64,000 nucleotides of DNA from Lentzea nigeriaca (GCF_016907955.1 NZ_JAFBCX010000012.1:62001-126000); one strand, 5' to 3'; shown: positions 33,353-42,379, numbered from the stretch's first letter. The notes: generated by a model not told the origin, from the letters alone. A program made the numbers and translations.

Positions 33353-34849
33353 TCACACCAGCGACTCCACCTTCTTCCGGCGCAGCCGAACCACGATCGC
33401 CACGGCCAGCAGCACGACGAGCACGCTGTAGGCGACCGCCGCGAACGGGCTCGTCACCAACGCGCCGAGCGAGCCCTCGCTGATCTGCAGTGTGCGCCGG
33501 ATCTGTTCCTCCGCCATCGGCCCGAGAATCAGCCCGACGACGAGCGGCGCGACCGGATAACCGTGCCGCCGCATGAAGAACCCGGCCACACCGATCACCA
33601 GCAGCACGATCAGGTCGTCGACGACGAAGTTCACCGCGTAGGTGCCCAGCGCCGCGAACAGCAGGATGCCCGCGTAGAGGTACGGCCGCGGGATCTGCAG
33701 CACCTTCACCCACATCTTCACCAGCGGCAGGTTCAGCACGAGCAGCATCACGTTGCCGATGTAGAGCGACGCGATCAGCGCCCACACCATCGCCGAGTTG
33801 TTGGTGAACAGCAACGGTCCCGGCTGGATGCCGTAGCTCTGGAACGCCGCCACGATCACCGCGGCGGTCGCCGACGTCGGCAGGCCCAGCGTCAGCAACG
33901 GCACCAGAACGCCTGCCGCGGCGGCGTTGTTGGCCGCCTCCGGACCCGCCACGCCCTCGATGGCCCCGTGCCCGAACTCGTCCGGCCGCTTCGACAGCCT
34001 CTTCTCGGCCGCGTAGGACAGGAACGTCGACACGTCCGCGCCACCGGCCGGCACGGTGCCGATCGGGAACCCGATCAACGTGCCGCGCAGCCACGGTTTC
34101 CAGGAACGCGCCCAGAACGAACGGGTCATCCACTTCCCGCCGACCGGGATCACCTCGATCGGCCCGTGCCGCAGCCGTGACGCCACGTACAGCGCCTCGC
34201 CGACCGCGAACACGCCCACTGCCACCACGACCACGTCGATGCCGTCGGCCAGCGTCGACACACCGAGCGTGAACCGCTGCTGTCCCGACAGGGTGTCCGT
34301 GCCGATCAGGCCGATGAAGAGCCCGAGACCCAACGACGCCAGGCCGCGCACGGGCGACGATCCGAGCAGTGCCGCCACGGTCGTGAACGCGACCACCATC
34401 AGTGCCACGTAGTCGGCAGGACCCAGCGCCACGGCGATGTCGGCGATCGTCGGCGCCAGCAGCGTCAGCAGCACGGTGGCGATCGTGCCAGCCACGAACG
34501 ACCCGATCGCCGCCGTCGCGAGTGCTGCCGCGCCACGTCCGGCGCGCGCCATCTTGTTGCCTTCCAACGCTGTCACGATCGACGCCGACTCACCCGGCGT
34601 GTTCAGCAGGATCGACGTCGTCGACCCGCCGTACATTCCGCCGTAGTAGATGCCCGCGAAGATGATCAACGCCGCGGTCGGGTCGAGCGAGTACGTCAAC
34701 GGCAGCAACAACGCCACCGTCATCGCGGGACCGATGCCCGGCAGCACGCCGACGGCCGTGCCGAGCGTGACGCCCAGCAGCGCGTACAGCAGGTAAGCGG
34801 GCTGCGCGGCGGTGGCGAAACCCTCCAGCAGAGCGGTGATGCTATCCAT
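33353..34849 (-). CDS. tctA: Tripartite tricarboxylate transporter, large membrane subunit TctA
   Basis: 498-residue membrane protein with about 12 spans. The TctA signature is complete: LPGIGPAMTVALLLPLTY, then AGIYYGGMYGGSTTSILLN. Such systems import citrate and other carboxylates, driven by the ion gradient and using an extracytoplasmic binding protein. ATG 34849 overlaps tctB by 8 bases. Order is tctC-tctB-tctA on the minus strand, and the system is divergent from a CitA/CitB-type two-component pair, which probably senses the same substrate class. The C-terminus ends in RRKKVE-type basic residues. Confidence 0.95.
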   Translation of the reverse strand: MDSITALLEGFATAAQPAYLLYALLGVTLGTAVGVLPGIGPAMTVALLLPLTYSLDPTAALIIFAGIYYGGMYGGSTTSILLNTPGESASIVTALEGNKMARAGRGAAALATAAIGSFVAGTIATVLLTLLAPTIADIAVALGPADYVALMVVAFTTVAALLGSSPVRGLASLGLGLFIGLIGTDTLSGQQRFTLGVSTLADGIDVVVVAVGVFAVGEALYVASRLRHGPIEVIPVGGKWMTRSFWARSWKPWLRGTLIGFPIGTVPAGGADVSTFLSYAAEKRLSKRPDEFGHGAIEGVAGPEAANNAAAAGVLVPLLTLGLPTSATAAVIVAAFQSYGIQPGPLLFTNNSAMVWALIASLYIGNVMLLVLNLPLVKMWVKVLQIPRPYLYAGILLFAALGTYAVNFVVDDLIVLLVIGVAGFFMRRHGYPVAPLVVGLILGPMAEEQIRRTLQISEGSLGALVTSPFAAVAYSVLVVLLAVAIVVRLRRKKVESLV

Positions 34850-35333
34850 CGAGGAACGGCACCCCTTCGAAGATCCCGGCGGGCAGCGACAGGCCCAGAC
34901 CCCACGCGAACACCACCTGCACGACCAGTGCCAGCACCACCGCGACCGGCAGCGCGCGCCACCACACCGCGCCGAGCGTCCACGCCGCCCCGAAGAACAG
35001 CACGGCCGCCGCGACCGGCCAGCCGACCAGGCCCATCAGCACCAGATGAGCCACGAGCACGGCCACCAGCTTGCCCACGGTGACCCAGTCGGTGCGGACG
35101 CCCGCGTCGACGTCCTCGCCCTCCTCCGCCTGGCCGAGCTTGCCGCGGGCGGTGGCGACGATCGCCGCCACTCCCGTCGCGAGGAGCAGAGCCCCTACCG
35201 CGTAAGGAAAAGCGCGCGGCCCGACCGCGTTGTCCGCACGTGCGGCGATCGTGGTCGCGTCGACGAGGGTGAAAACACCGATCGCCGCGACCAGACCGCC
35301 GAACGCGTACTCCTCGACCTTCTCGGCAATCAC
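34842..35333 (-). CDS. tctB: TctB small membrane subunit
   Basis: 163-residue small membrane subunit of the same transporter, with four predicted hydrophobic segments (FGGLVAAIGVFTLVDATT, GALLLATGVAAIVATA, LVAVLVAHLVLMGLVGWP, AVVLALVVQVVFAWGLGL). GTG 35333 overlaps the tctC stop by 4 bases. TctB is poorly conserved and the assignment rests on size, topology and its place between tctC and tctA. The loop near residues 60-85 is acidic. Confidence 0.85.
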   Translation of the reverse strand: MIAEKVEEYAFGGLVAAIGVFTLVDATTIAARADNAVGPRAFPYAVGALLLATGVAAIVATARGKLGQAEEGEDVDAGVRTDWVTVGKLVAVLVAHLVLMGLVGWPVAAAVLFFGAAWTLGAVWWRALPVAVVLALVVQVVFAWGLGLSLPAGIFEGVPFLDG

Positions 35334-36310
35334 TTCACGAGCCCGATGTTCTGCAGCGCCGGGCGGATGCGGCCGATCTCCTTGTTGAGGAACGTGGAGA
35401 ACTCGCTGCCACTCAGGAACGTGTCGGTCCAGCCCTTCTTCGTGAGCTCGGCCTTCCACTGCTCGCTCGCGTGCATGTCGGTCACGAGCTTGGTCAGCCG
35501 GTTCTTGGCCTCCGGCGAGATTCCGCCCGGTGCCACGACACCGCGCCAGTTCGTGAGCTCGACGCCGAGGTTCTGCTCCTTGAACGTCGGCACCTTCAGC
35601 GTCTGGTCCTGGGCGGGCCCGGACGTGCCGAGCGCGCGCAGCTTGCCCGCCTTGATCTGCTCGCGGTACTCGCCGATGCCGGAGATGCCCGCGTCGACCT
35701 TCTTGCCCAGCAACGCGGCCAGCGACTCGCCACCGCCCGAGTAGGGCACGTAGTTCAGCTTGGCCGGGTCGATGTCCTTCGCCTTGAGCAACATCCCGGC
35801 GAGGATGTGGTCGGTGCCGCCGGCCGAACCGCCGGTGATCGACACGCCCTTGCCCTTCTCCTGAACGGCGGCCAGGAGTTCTTCCGTCGTCTTGTACGGC
35901 GAGTCCGCGGGTACCACGAGTACCTCGTCCTCGGCCGTCAGCCGGGCGATCGGCGTCGTCTCCTCGAGCCGCGCCTTCGACGAGTTCGTCTCGACCGCGC
36001 CGACCATGACCAAGCCCGTGATCATCAGGTACGAGTCGGACTTCTCGTTGGACAGCTTCTGCAGACCGACCGTGCCACCCGCGCCGCCGACGTTGCTGAC
36101 CTGCACGGATCCGGCGAGCTTCGACCCGGTCACCGCCGCCTGCATGGCACGCGCCGTCTGGTCCCAGCCGCCGCCGGGGTCGGCCGGCGCCATGATCTCC
36201 AGCTTGCCGATGGTGTCACCACCGCCGGAGCTCTTCGCCGCCTGACCGCATCCCGCGAGCACCAGTCCGACCGCGGCGACCACTGCCGCGCGTCTCCAGC
36301 CTGCACTCAT
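35330..36310 (-). CDS. tctC: TctC periplasmic-type solute-binding lipoprotein
   Basis: 326-residue substrate-binding lipoprotein. Lipobox LVLAGC with C21. Bug/TctC features are MAPADPGGGWDQTARAM, VSNVGGAGGTVGLQKL, and the ending TFLNKEIGRIRPALQNIG. It presents a carboxylate to TctAB. ATG 36310 has a GGAG site 8-9 bases upstream; the GTG at 36319 would overlap that site. Divergent from the sensor kinase gene at 36446, leaving a 135-base control region. Which carboxylate is bound cannot be told from the sequence. Confidence 0.92.
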   Translation of the reverse strand: MSAGWRRAAVVAAVGLVLAGCGQAAKSSGGGDTIGKLEIMAPADPGGGWDQTARAMQAAVTGSKLAGSVQVSNVGGAGGTVGLQKLSNEKSDSYLMITGLVMVGAVETNSSKARLEETTPIARLTAEDEVLVVPADSPYKTTEELLAAVQEKGKGVSITGGSAGGTDHILAGMLLKAKDIDPAKLNYVPYSGGGESLAALLGKKVDAGISGIGEYREQIKAGKLRALGTSGPAQDQTLKVPTFKEQNLGVELTNWRGVVAPGGISPEAKNRLTKLVTDMHASEQWKAELTKKGWTDTFLSGSEFSTFLNKEIGRIRPALQNIGLVK

Positions 36311-36445
36311 CGAGCCCACTCCTCAGCTTCGTTGCCGGTGTTGGGCGGGAACGGTAGGTAGCGCTGGAGTGAGAAGCCGAGCATCGGTCGTAAAAGACGT
36401 ATTGGTCGTTTTGTTCGTGACCTGTTTCACAGGGATTGAGCAAGA

Positions 36446-38014
36446 ATGCACTCCATGTTTCGCCGGTCCGTCTCGCTGGGCGTGTCGCTGCTGGTGTTGC
36501 AGGTGGTCATCGTGCTGATGACGACCTGTGCCGCCGGGCTGTTCGCGGCCAAGTTGCAGAGTGATCGGATCCGCGAGGCGTACAAGGACCGGATGCTGTC
36601 GGTGGCGGAGAGCGTGGCCCAGCTGCCCACCGTCGTGCAGGCCTTCGACGCGCCGGACCCGGCCGCGACCATCCAGCCGTTGGCGGAACTGATTCGCAAG
36701 GCGTCACAGGTGACGTACGTCGTCGTCACCGACCGCAACGGCGTCCGGTACGCGCACCCGGATCCCAGTCGCATCGGCGAGCGCGTCTCGACCGACCCGA
36801 GCACCGCGTTGTCCGGCGAGGTGTTCGTCGGTACCGAGACCGGCACGCTCGGCACGTCGTTGCGGGCGAAGGTCCCGGTGCGCGCCACCGACGGACGGAT
36901 CATCGGCATGGCCTCGGTCGGGATCCTGGAGAGCCAGTTGTCCGACGACCTGGCGGAGGACCTGCCGGAGCTGATCGGCTGGCTGGCCGCCGCCGCGCTG
37001 GTCGGCGTGCTCGGTGCGGCCCTGGTCACGCAACTGGTGCGGCGCCGCACGTTCCGGCTCGAACCGGCGGAGATCGCGCAGCTGCTGGAAACCAGGGACG
37101 CGATGCTGCACGGCATCCGCGAAGGCGTTGTCGCCGTTGACGATCGGGAGAAGCTGGCGCTGGTCAACGACGAGGCGATGCGCCTGCTGGGGTTGACGGA
37201 GGATCCGAGCGGACAACCGGCGGCCGAGGTCCTCGACGACGGGCTGCTTGACCTGGCGCGCGGCGACGACGACGTCGCGGACCGGCTCGTCCTTGCGGGA
37301 GAACGGGTTCTGGTCGCGAACAGGATGACCGCGAAGACGCACGGCCGGGCCGTCGGCGTCGTGCTGACGTTGCGCGACCGCACCGAACTGCACGACGCGT
37401 TGCGCGAACTGGACGGCCAGCGCACCGTCACCGAGGTGTTGCGCGCGCAGGCTCACGAGTTCTCCAACCACCTGCACGTCATCGGCGGGTTGCTGGAACT
37501 GGATCGGCCCGCAGACGCCGTCGCCTACATCGAACGCGTCGGTGGAGCCGGCTCGATCACCGCGGACATCATCGACGGCGCGAACGCGGATCCGGCGCTG
37601 GCGGCGTTGCTGCTCGCCAAGTCCTCGACCGCACACGAACGCGGCGTCGAGCTGCGCCTGGATCCGGAGAGCTCGGTGGACATCCGGGCGGGGGACGACG
37701 CGCTGACCGTGCTCGGCAACCTGGTGGACAACGCGGTGGACGCCGTGGAGACCGGAGGCATCGTGCGCGTGCTGGTCCGTTCGTCGGATCGAGGTGTGCG
37801 GATGGTCGTGGACGACGACGGGCCGGGAGTGGCCGAGTCGCAACGCGGCCGGATCTTCGACTTGGGCGTCAGCTCCAAGGACGCCGACCGGGGGATTGGT
37901 CTCGCATTGGTGTCGAGGGTGGTCACCCGGCGCAGCGGCCGCGTGGCGATCACCGACTCGGAGCTCGGCGGTGCGTCCTTCGACGTGTGGCTGCCGGAAA
38001 CGGGGAACCGATGA
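36446..38014 (+). CDS. CitA/DcuS-type sensor histidine kinase
   Basis: 522-residue membrane kinase. N-terminal helix (VSLLVLQVVIVLMTTCAAGL), an extracytoplasmic PAS-like sensor (~45-175) with VTDRNGVRYAHPDPSRIGER typical of citrate/C4-dicarboxylate sensors, a second membrane helix near residue 185, and a PAS region (GIREGVVAVDDREKLALVND). The kinase core has the H-box AHEFSNHLHVIGGLLEL, N-box LVDNAVDAVETGG, DDDGPGV and GIGLALVSR. Divergent from tctCBA, which it probably controls. ATG 36446 is used; ATG 36455 is an alternative. The stop overlaps the response regulator. Confidence 0.93.
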   Translation: MHSMFRRSVSLGVSLLVLQVVIVLMTTCAAGLFAAKLQSDRIREAYKDRMLSVAESVAQLPTVVQAFDAPDPAATIQPLAELIRKASQVTYVVVTDRNGVRYAHPDPSRIGERVSTDPSTALSGEVFVGTETGTLGTSLRAKVPVRATDGRIIGMASVGILESQLSDDLAEDLPELIGWLAAAALVGVLGAALVTQLVRRRTFRLEPAEIAQLLETRDAMLHGIREGVVAVDDREKLALVNDEAMRLLGLTEDPSGQPAAEVLDDGLLDLARGDDDVADRLVLAGERVLVANRMTAKTHGRAVGVVLTLRDRTELHDALRELDGQRTVTEVLRAQAHEFSNHLHVIGGLLELDRPADAVAYIERVGGAGSITADIIDGANADPALAALLLAKSSTAHERGVELRLDPESSVDIRAGDDALTVLGNLVDNAVDAVETGGIVRVLVRSSDRGVRMVVDDDGPGVAESQRGRIFDLGVSSKDADRGIGLALVSRVVTRRSGRVAITDSELGGASFDVWLPETGNR

Positions 38015-38682
38015 GCGTGCGGACCCTGGTCGTCGACGACGACTTCGCCGTGGCGGCGATCCACCGCGGCTTCCTCGAAGCGATGCCCGAGTTCGAGGTC
38101 GTGGGCGAGGCGCACCGCGGCGGCGAGGCGTTGCGGGCGGTGGAGGAGTTGCGGCCCGATCTGGTGCTGCTCGACATCCACCTCCCGGACATGTCGGGGC
38201 TCGAGGTGCTCGCCCGGTTGCGCGCTCGCAGCGGCCCGCCGGTCGACGTCATCGCGGTCACGGCCGCGCGGGAACGGGAAACCGTGCGGCAGGCCATGTC
38301 CAGGGGAGTGGACAACTACCTCGTGAAGCCGTTCACGCGCACGGCGTTCGTCGACCGGATGCGCGAGTACCTCGCCCAGCGCATCGAGGTGGAGCGGCTC
38401 GGGCAGGTGCTGGACCAGGACGAGGTCGACCAGATGCTGCACAACCGCCCGCGCACGCCGTCGATGCCCAAGGGTTTGTCGGCCGTGACGCTGCGCCTCG
38501 TCACGGATGCGTTGCGAGACAGCGAGAACGACCTCTCGGCACAGGAGGTCGGCGAACGGGCCGGGTTGTCGCGCGTGAGTGCGCGCCGCTATCTGGAGCA
38601 CCTCGTGACGATCGGGAAAGCCGAGGTGCAGCCGAGGTACGGCATGGCGAACCGGCCCGCGCACGGTTACCGGCTGACCTGA
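38011..38682 (+). CDS. CitB/DpiA-type response regulator
   Basis: 223-residue response regulator. Receiver domain with the acidic pocket DDD at residues 9-11, phosphorylation aspartate in LVLLDIHLPDMSG and the conserved lysine in YLVKPF. The C-terminal helix-turn-helix (LSAQEVGERAGLSRVSARRY) is of the CitB type. ATG overlaps the kinase stop, so the pair is coupled. It probably activates the divergent tctCBA operon when the carboxylate is sensed. The gene's 3' end overlaps the convergent monooxygenase gene by 16 bases. Confidence 0.93.
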   Translation: MSVRTLVVDDDFAVAAIHRGFLEAMPEFEVVGEAHRGGEALRAVEELRPDLVLLDIHLPDMSGLEVLARLRARSGPPVDVIAVTAARERETVRQAMSRGVDNYLVKPFTRTAFVDRMREYLAQRIEVERLGQVLDQDEVDQMLHNRPRTPSMPKGLSAVTLRLVTDALRDSENDLSAQEVGERAGLSRVSARRYLEHLVTIGKAEVQPRYGMANRPAHGYRLT

Positions 38683-39809
38683 GCGTCCCAGTCGATGCGG
38701 TAGTTCTGGTCCCTCGTGAACGCCCGCTGTCCCACGGTCTTCATCACCAACGGCATCAGCAGCCGGGTGATCGGGCCGATGCCGCGCTTGTTGCTGTTGG
38801 TGCGGGCCGCGCGAGCCGCGATGGCGGCCACACGTGGTCGACGCAGGCGTTCGTAGGTGGCGAAAGCCGTTGGGATGTCCCGGATGTCGCGCAGGCACCG
38901 GGCGAGCTGCACGGCGGACTCCGCAGCCAGCGAGGCGCCCTGGCCGGAGCTGGCGCTGGGCGCGTGGGCCGAGTCGCCGACGAGCACCATGCGGTCGCGG
39001 TGCCAGCGCGGGACGCTCGGCATGATCTCCAGCGGAAGGCCGCCGATCACCGTTTCGCTGTGCGCCAGCAGTTGTTTCGCCGGCATGTCGTCCCCGTACG
39101 CCTCGCGCAGCCGCGCCATCCAGGTGCTGCTCGGAACGGCGGCGATCTCGGCCGTCGTCATCGGTTCCGGGACCGCGAGGTTGTTGAACCACGCGATGGT
39201 GCCGTCCGGTTGGGCCCAGTAGCCGAGGAACGAGCTGCCGAAGACGAAGTACATCGTCTCGGGATCGCAGCGCACGCCGCTGTTCAGGGCGTACGAACCG
39301 AACCCCAGCAGGCCGACGTACTCGGGACCGGGAGCGGCCGGGTCGATGATCGTGCGGACCGTCGAGCGGATGCCGTCGGCACCGACCAGCAGATCGCCCG
39401 ATTCGGTGCTGCCGTCGGAAAACGTCGCGACGACACCGTCTTCGTGGGTCTGCACGTCCACCAGGCGCTTGCCGTGCTCGACCTTGATCTGTTGTGCCGT
39501 CGCGAGATCACGCAGGCGGCGGTACAGATCGGGCCGCCACACCACCCGGCTCGGCTCACCCTCGATGCTGCCCAGCACGCGGCCTCTGTTGTCCGCCATG
39601 ACCATGCGACGGACGGGCTCGCCGAAATCGGAGTCCAGCCCGACGATCCGCAACGCCGCCAAGCCGTTCGGCGCCACGCTGAGGATCCCGCCGACGCCGT
39701 CCGCGGTGCCGTCGTACGCCTCGAACACGACCGAGTCGATGCCCGCCTTGCGCAGGGCGAGTGCCGTGACCGGCCCAGCGATCCCGCCCCCGATGATCAA
39801 CGCCTTCAC
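38667..39809 (-). CDS. FAD-dependent monooxygenase
   Basis: 380-residue class A flavin monooxygenase. Dinucleotide motif IIGGGIAGPVTALALRKAG, the DG motif LVGADGIRSTVR, and the GD motif VLVGDSAHAPSASSGQGASL. Related enzymes hydroxylate aromatic substrates, and TetX- and Rox-type members inactivate antibiotics. GTG 39809 has GGAGG with 6-base spacing and lies 2 bases after the padR stop, so it is cotranscribed with padR. The pairing of PadR and a flavin monooxygenase suggests induction by the substrate or a related aromatic compound; the substrate is unknown. Confidence 0.92.
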   Translation of the reverse strand: MKALIIGGGIAGPVTALALRKAGIDSVVFEAYDGTADGVGGILSVAPNGLAALRIVGLDSDFGEPVRRMVMADNRGRVLGSIEGEPSRVVWRPDLYRRLRDLATAQQIKVEHGKRLVDVQTHEDGVVATFSDGSTESGDLLVGADGIRSTVRTIIDPAAPGPEYVGLLGFGSYALNSGVRCDPETMYFVFGSSFLGYWAQPDGTIAWFNNLAVPEPMTTAEIAAVPSSTWMARLREAYGDDMPAKQLLAHSETVIGGLPLEIMPSVPRWHRDRMVLVGDSAHAPSASSGQGASLAAESAVQLARCLRDIRDIPTAFATYERLRRPRVAAIAARAARTNSNKRGIGPITRLLMPLVMKTVGQRAFTRDQNYRIDWDAQVSR

Positions 39810-39811
39810 TG

Positions 39812-40396
39812 CTACCTCCCGAAGATCTCCTGCCACCTGTGCTGGTAGTCGGCTTTCGCCAGTTCCCCCGTGAGCTTCTCGACCAGCCGGAGTTCGGTCT
39901 CCAGCAACGAGATTCGGTACTCCTCCTCGACGAGGAAGATCCACTCGACCCCGTCGCCGGTCGCCTTGCCCACCATCGCGCGCGTGTTCTCGATGTCCTT
40001 CGTCAGTGCGGCGGAGCGGGCGCGGAGCAACTCCACGGCCTCCGCCGGATCCAGCACCGAGATCAACGACAGCGCCACACCGAACTGCGGGTACTCGTGC
40101 ACCGGGTCGCGAACGAGCTCGCGCATCCAGTCGTACAGCTCGGCGCGGCCTTCGTCGGTCAGCGCGTAGATCGTGCGTTCGGGCCGCTGGGTGTCCTTGA
40201 CGGTCTCCTGCTCGGCCACGAACCCGGCCTTCCGCAGCTGCTCGACGACCATGTAGAGCGAGCCGCGGTTGAACTTGATGTTGCGGTCCTTGCCCGTCTC
40301 CTTGAGCTGTTTGCCCAGTTCGTACGGGTGCTGCGGACCCATCACGAGATGGGCCAGCACGGCCAGGGCCAGCGGGTTCGACACCTTGCGGCGCAA
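39812..40396 (-). CDS. PadR-family transcriptional regulator (TTG start)
   Basis: 194-residue winged-helix repressor. The N-terminal PadR domain is clear (LALAVLAHLVMGPQHPYELG, NRGSLYMVVEQLRKAGFVAE, TIYALTDEGRAELYDWM). A coiled-coil-like C-terminus serves for dimerisation. The start is decided by AAGGAGG, which stands 5 bases before the TTG at 40396; a TTG at 40420 lies too far upstream and within the operator. It is cotranscribed with the flavin monooxygenase, and two operator-like palindromes lie over its promoter, so it probably represses its own operon. Confidence 0.9.
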   Translation of the reverse strand: MRRKVSNPLALAVLAHLVMGPQHPYELGKQLKETGKDRNIKFNRGSLYMVVEQLRKAGFVAEQETVKDTQRPERTIYALTDEGRAELYDWMRELVRDPVHEYPQFGVALSLISVLDPAEAVELLRARSAALTKDIENTRAMVGKATGDGVEWIFLVEEEYRISLLETELRLVEKLTGELAKADYQHRWQEIFGR

Positions 40397-40409
40397 CTCG
40401 ACCTCCTTG

Positions 40410-40450
40410 GTTGAAGTCAACTATCCAACTCTGACTAGTCGATGTCAACT
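40410..40450 (-). promoter_or_regulatory. padR promoter with two overlapping operator-like palindromes
   Basis: Read on the minus strand, TTGACA (40448-40443) and GATAGT (40425-40420) are separated by 17 bases and form a good sigma-70-type promoter. Two similar near-palindromes, GTTGAAGTCAAC (40410-40421) and AGTCGATGTCAACT (40437-40450), overlap the -10 and -35 elements, centres 28 bases apart. This is a plausible PadR operator pair. Confidence 0.6.
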
Positions 40451-41058
40451 ATAAGTCTGATTGGTCTATACCTCGTATCGGCCGGGACGTGTCCCGGTTC
40501 GGTGCTTGATGCCAAGGCCACCTCTCTGCATGAGGTTCGTCATGAAGAGATTCTCCGGAAAGATCCTCTCCCTGCTGGCGGCCCTCGTGACCATCGCCGG
40601 TCTCGTCGTGGTCGCGCTCGTCAACCCGGCATCGTCTACGACACCACCGGTCGTGATCTGCGCGGATCTGACCACTCCCCTGGGTGATCGGGTACTTCAC
40701 CAGCTGCTCGGTGCTGCTCCCGACCCTGCTCACCTACCTGATCGGCCCGTCTCGTTCACGACCTACCAGCGCCAGTGCGACTCCCCGGCGTTGCAGATCG
40801 CCATCGCCGAGGCCACCGCCTGGATCGACACCTCCGGGCTGCACTACCGGACGCGAGCCCAGCACCGGCTCCGCGTCGCCCACGCCGTGCAGCAGTGCGG
40901 TGAGGCACGCGATGGTCAACCCGCCGTGGAACATGGAGGCGTGCGGCCGCGCGTTGTTGGGCGTGGAACCCCACATCACGCTGTTGGTGTGACGTCTCGT
41001 GCTGACCGACCAACCTGTTCGGCCAACTCGGGTATCCGCTCGTGGCATGATCGGCTGC
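40451..41058. other. Intergenic region with possible membrane-protein remnants
   Basis: 608 bases without a convincing gene. A plus-strand frame near 40530-40700 reads like a membrane-helix start (KRFSGKILSLLAALVTIAGL then VVVALVNPASS), and a second frame at 40684 continues with another hydrophobic stretch (GYFTSCSVLLPTLLTYLIGP). Together they may be a frameshifted membrane protein, but no family is certain. The frame after 40750 has no protein-like pattern. No ribosome site stands out. Confidence 0.3.
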
Positions 41059-41640
41059 ATGAGAACTGGGGGCAGGATTCTCGTGGTGCTGGCCGCGCTC
41101 GCCGTCCTGGCCGGGTGCGGATCGCGCCTGGACTTGCGGCCGTTGCCGGATCCGGCCGTCGCACAGCCGATTTCGCTGGCCACACCGACGTCGGGCGAAC
41201 CGTCGTGCGCCACGGGGGTGCGGTTCACCGCGGGCTACACCGACGCGGCGATGGGCTTGCGCGTCATGTCGGTCGAGATGCTCAACTGCGGCACGCAACC
41301 GGTCGAGCTCAACGGCTACCCGCAGGTCAAGCTGCTCGACGAGCACTGGCAGCCGCTGGCCGTCGAGATCATCGACGGCTCGGGTGGCATCGCCGTCGTC
41401 GAGGGGTTCGACGACGCGCCACAACGGATCGTGGTGCAGCCGGGGGAGACGGCGAAGAGCGCGTTCATGTGGAGGAACACCTACACGTCGGTCGACCCGC
41501 CGCAGGTCGGTAGCCACGTCGACATCGCGGCCGCGCCCGGCGGCACCGTCCAGTCGTTGTCGCCGGCCTCGCCGCAGAAGGACATCCACATCGACCTCGG
41601 CAGCACCGGGCGGATGGGCGTCAAGGCCTGGCACCGGTGA
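41059..41640 (+). CDS. DUF4232 domain lipoprotein
   Basis: 193-residue exported lipoprotein. Lipobox AVLAGC, lipid cysteine C20. The body is a DUF4232-type beta-sandwich (SVEMLNCGTQPVELNGYPQV, QRIVVQPGETAKSAFMWRNT), a domain found in many actinobacterial surface lipoproteins of unknown function. ATG 41059 is preferred; ATG 41047 would add four residues (MIGC). The stop overlaps the start of a truncated acetyltransferase frame (TGATG), which suggests that an acetyltransferase once formed an operon with it. Confidence 0.85.
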   Translation: MRTGGRILVVLAALAVLAGCGSRLDLRPLPDPAVAQPISLATPTSGEPSCATGVRFTAGYTDAAMGLRVMSVEMLNCGTQPVELNGYPQVKLLDEHWQPLAVEIIDGSGGIAVVEGFDDAPQRIVVQPGETAKSAFMWRNTYTSVDPPQVGSHVDIAAAPGGTVQSLSPASPQKDIHIDLGSTGRMGVKAWHR

Positions 41641-41708
41641 TGGTGGAGCTGTGGCGCGCGACCCCCGAGGATGCTCCGGCGATCTGCCGCCACACCAAGC
41701 CGGTGTGA
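41640..41708 (+). pseudogene. Truncated GNAT acetyltransferase N-terminus
   Basis: A 22-codon frame starting ATG 41640, directly coupled to the DUF4232 stop, reads MVELWRATPEDAPAICRHTK, like the first strand and helix of a GNAT acetyltransferase, and then stops. Nothing downstream continues the domain. It looks like a deletion remnant. Confidence 0.5.
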
Positions 41709-41766
41709 TCGTGTCCGCCGTGTTAATTCCTCCGGCGGTACGGCTTTCCCGTGTTCTCATGACGCC

Positions 41767-42375
41767 ATGTCGACCACCGCGCTCCTGAGCTTCACCCTCG
41801 TCGCGCTGCTCACCGTCATCACGCCGGGCCTGGAAACCCTGCTGGTGCTGCGGACGGCCCTGCTGGTGGGCCGTCGTGCCGCGATGGGCGTCGTCCTCGG
41901 CAGCACGCTGGGCTGCCTCGTGTGGGCGACCGCGGGCCTGGTCGGCCTGACCGCGCTTCTGCAGGCGTCCGAACTGGCCTACAACATCGTCCGCTGGCTC
42001 GGCGCCGCCTACCTGATCTACCTGGGCGTGAAGGCGTTGTGGAACTCGCGGCGCCCGGCCGAGCTCGACGAACCCGCCCCGGTGCCGTCCGTGCGCGCGG
42101 CCGTCCGGGTCGGACTCCTCACGAACCTGCTCAACCCCAAGCCGGGCGTCTTCTACATCTCGTTGCTCCCGCAGTTCCTCCCGGTGGGACAGCCGGCGTG
42201 GGGCGGGGTCCTCGTGGCGATCCACCTGGGCATCGGCCTGCTGTGGTTCCCGATCCTGATCACCGCCGCCGGTCGCGCCCGCGCTTTCCTGCTGCGCCAG
42301 CGAAACGTGCTCGACCGCATCTCCGCGTCCGCCCTGATCGCGTTCGGCGTGAAGACGGCGGCGGACGCCCGCTGA
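41767..42375 (+). CDS. LysE/RhtB family amino-acid exporter
   Basis: 202-residue membrane transporter with about five to six spans (LLSFTLVALLTVITPGLETL, GVVLGSTLGCLVWATAGLVG, WLGAAYLIYLGVKAL). The PGLETLLVLRTALLVGRRAA segment and NLLNPKPGVFYISLLPQFLP are the family signatures. It exports amino acids or homoserine-lactone-like metabolites. ATG 41767. Its stop is 4 bases from the convergent LuxR gene. No regulator of the LysG type is adjacent. Confidence 0.92.
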   Translation: MSTTALLSFTLVALLTVITPGLETLLVLRTALLVGRRAAMGVVLGSTLGCLVWATAGLVGLTALLQASELAYNIVRWLGAAYLIYLGVKALWNSRRPAELDEPAPVPSVRAAVRVGLLTNLLNPKPGVFYISLLPQFLPVGQPAWGGVLVAIHLGIGLLWFPILITAAGRARAFLLRQRNVLDRISASALIAFGVKTAADAR

Positions 42376-42379
42376 CCGG

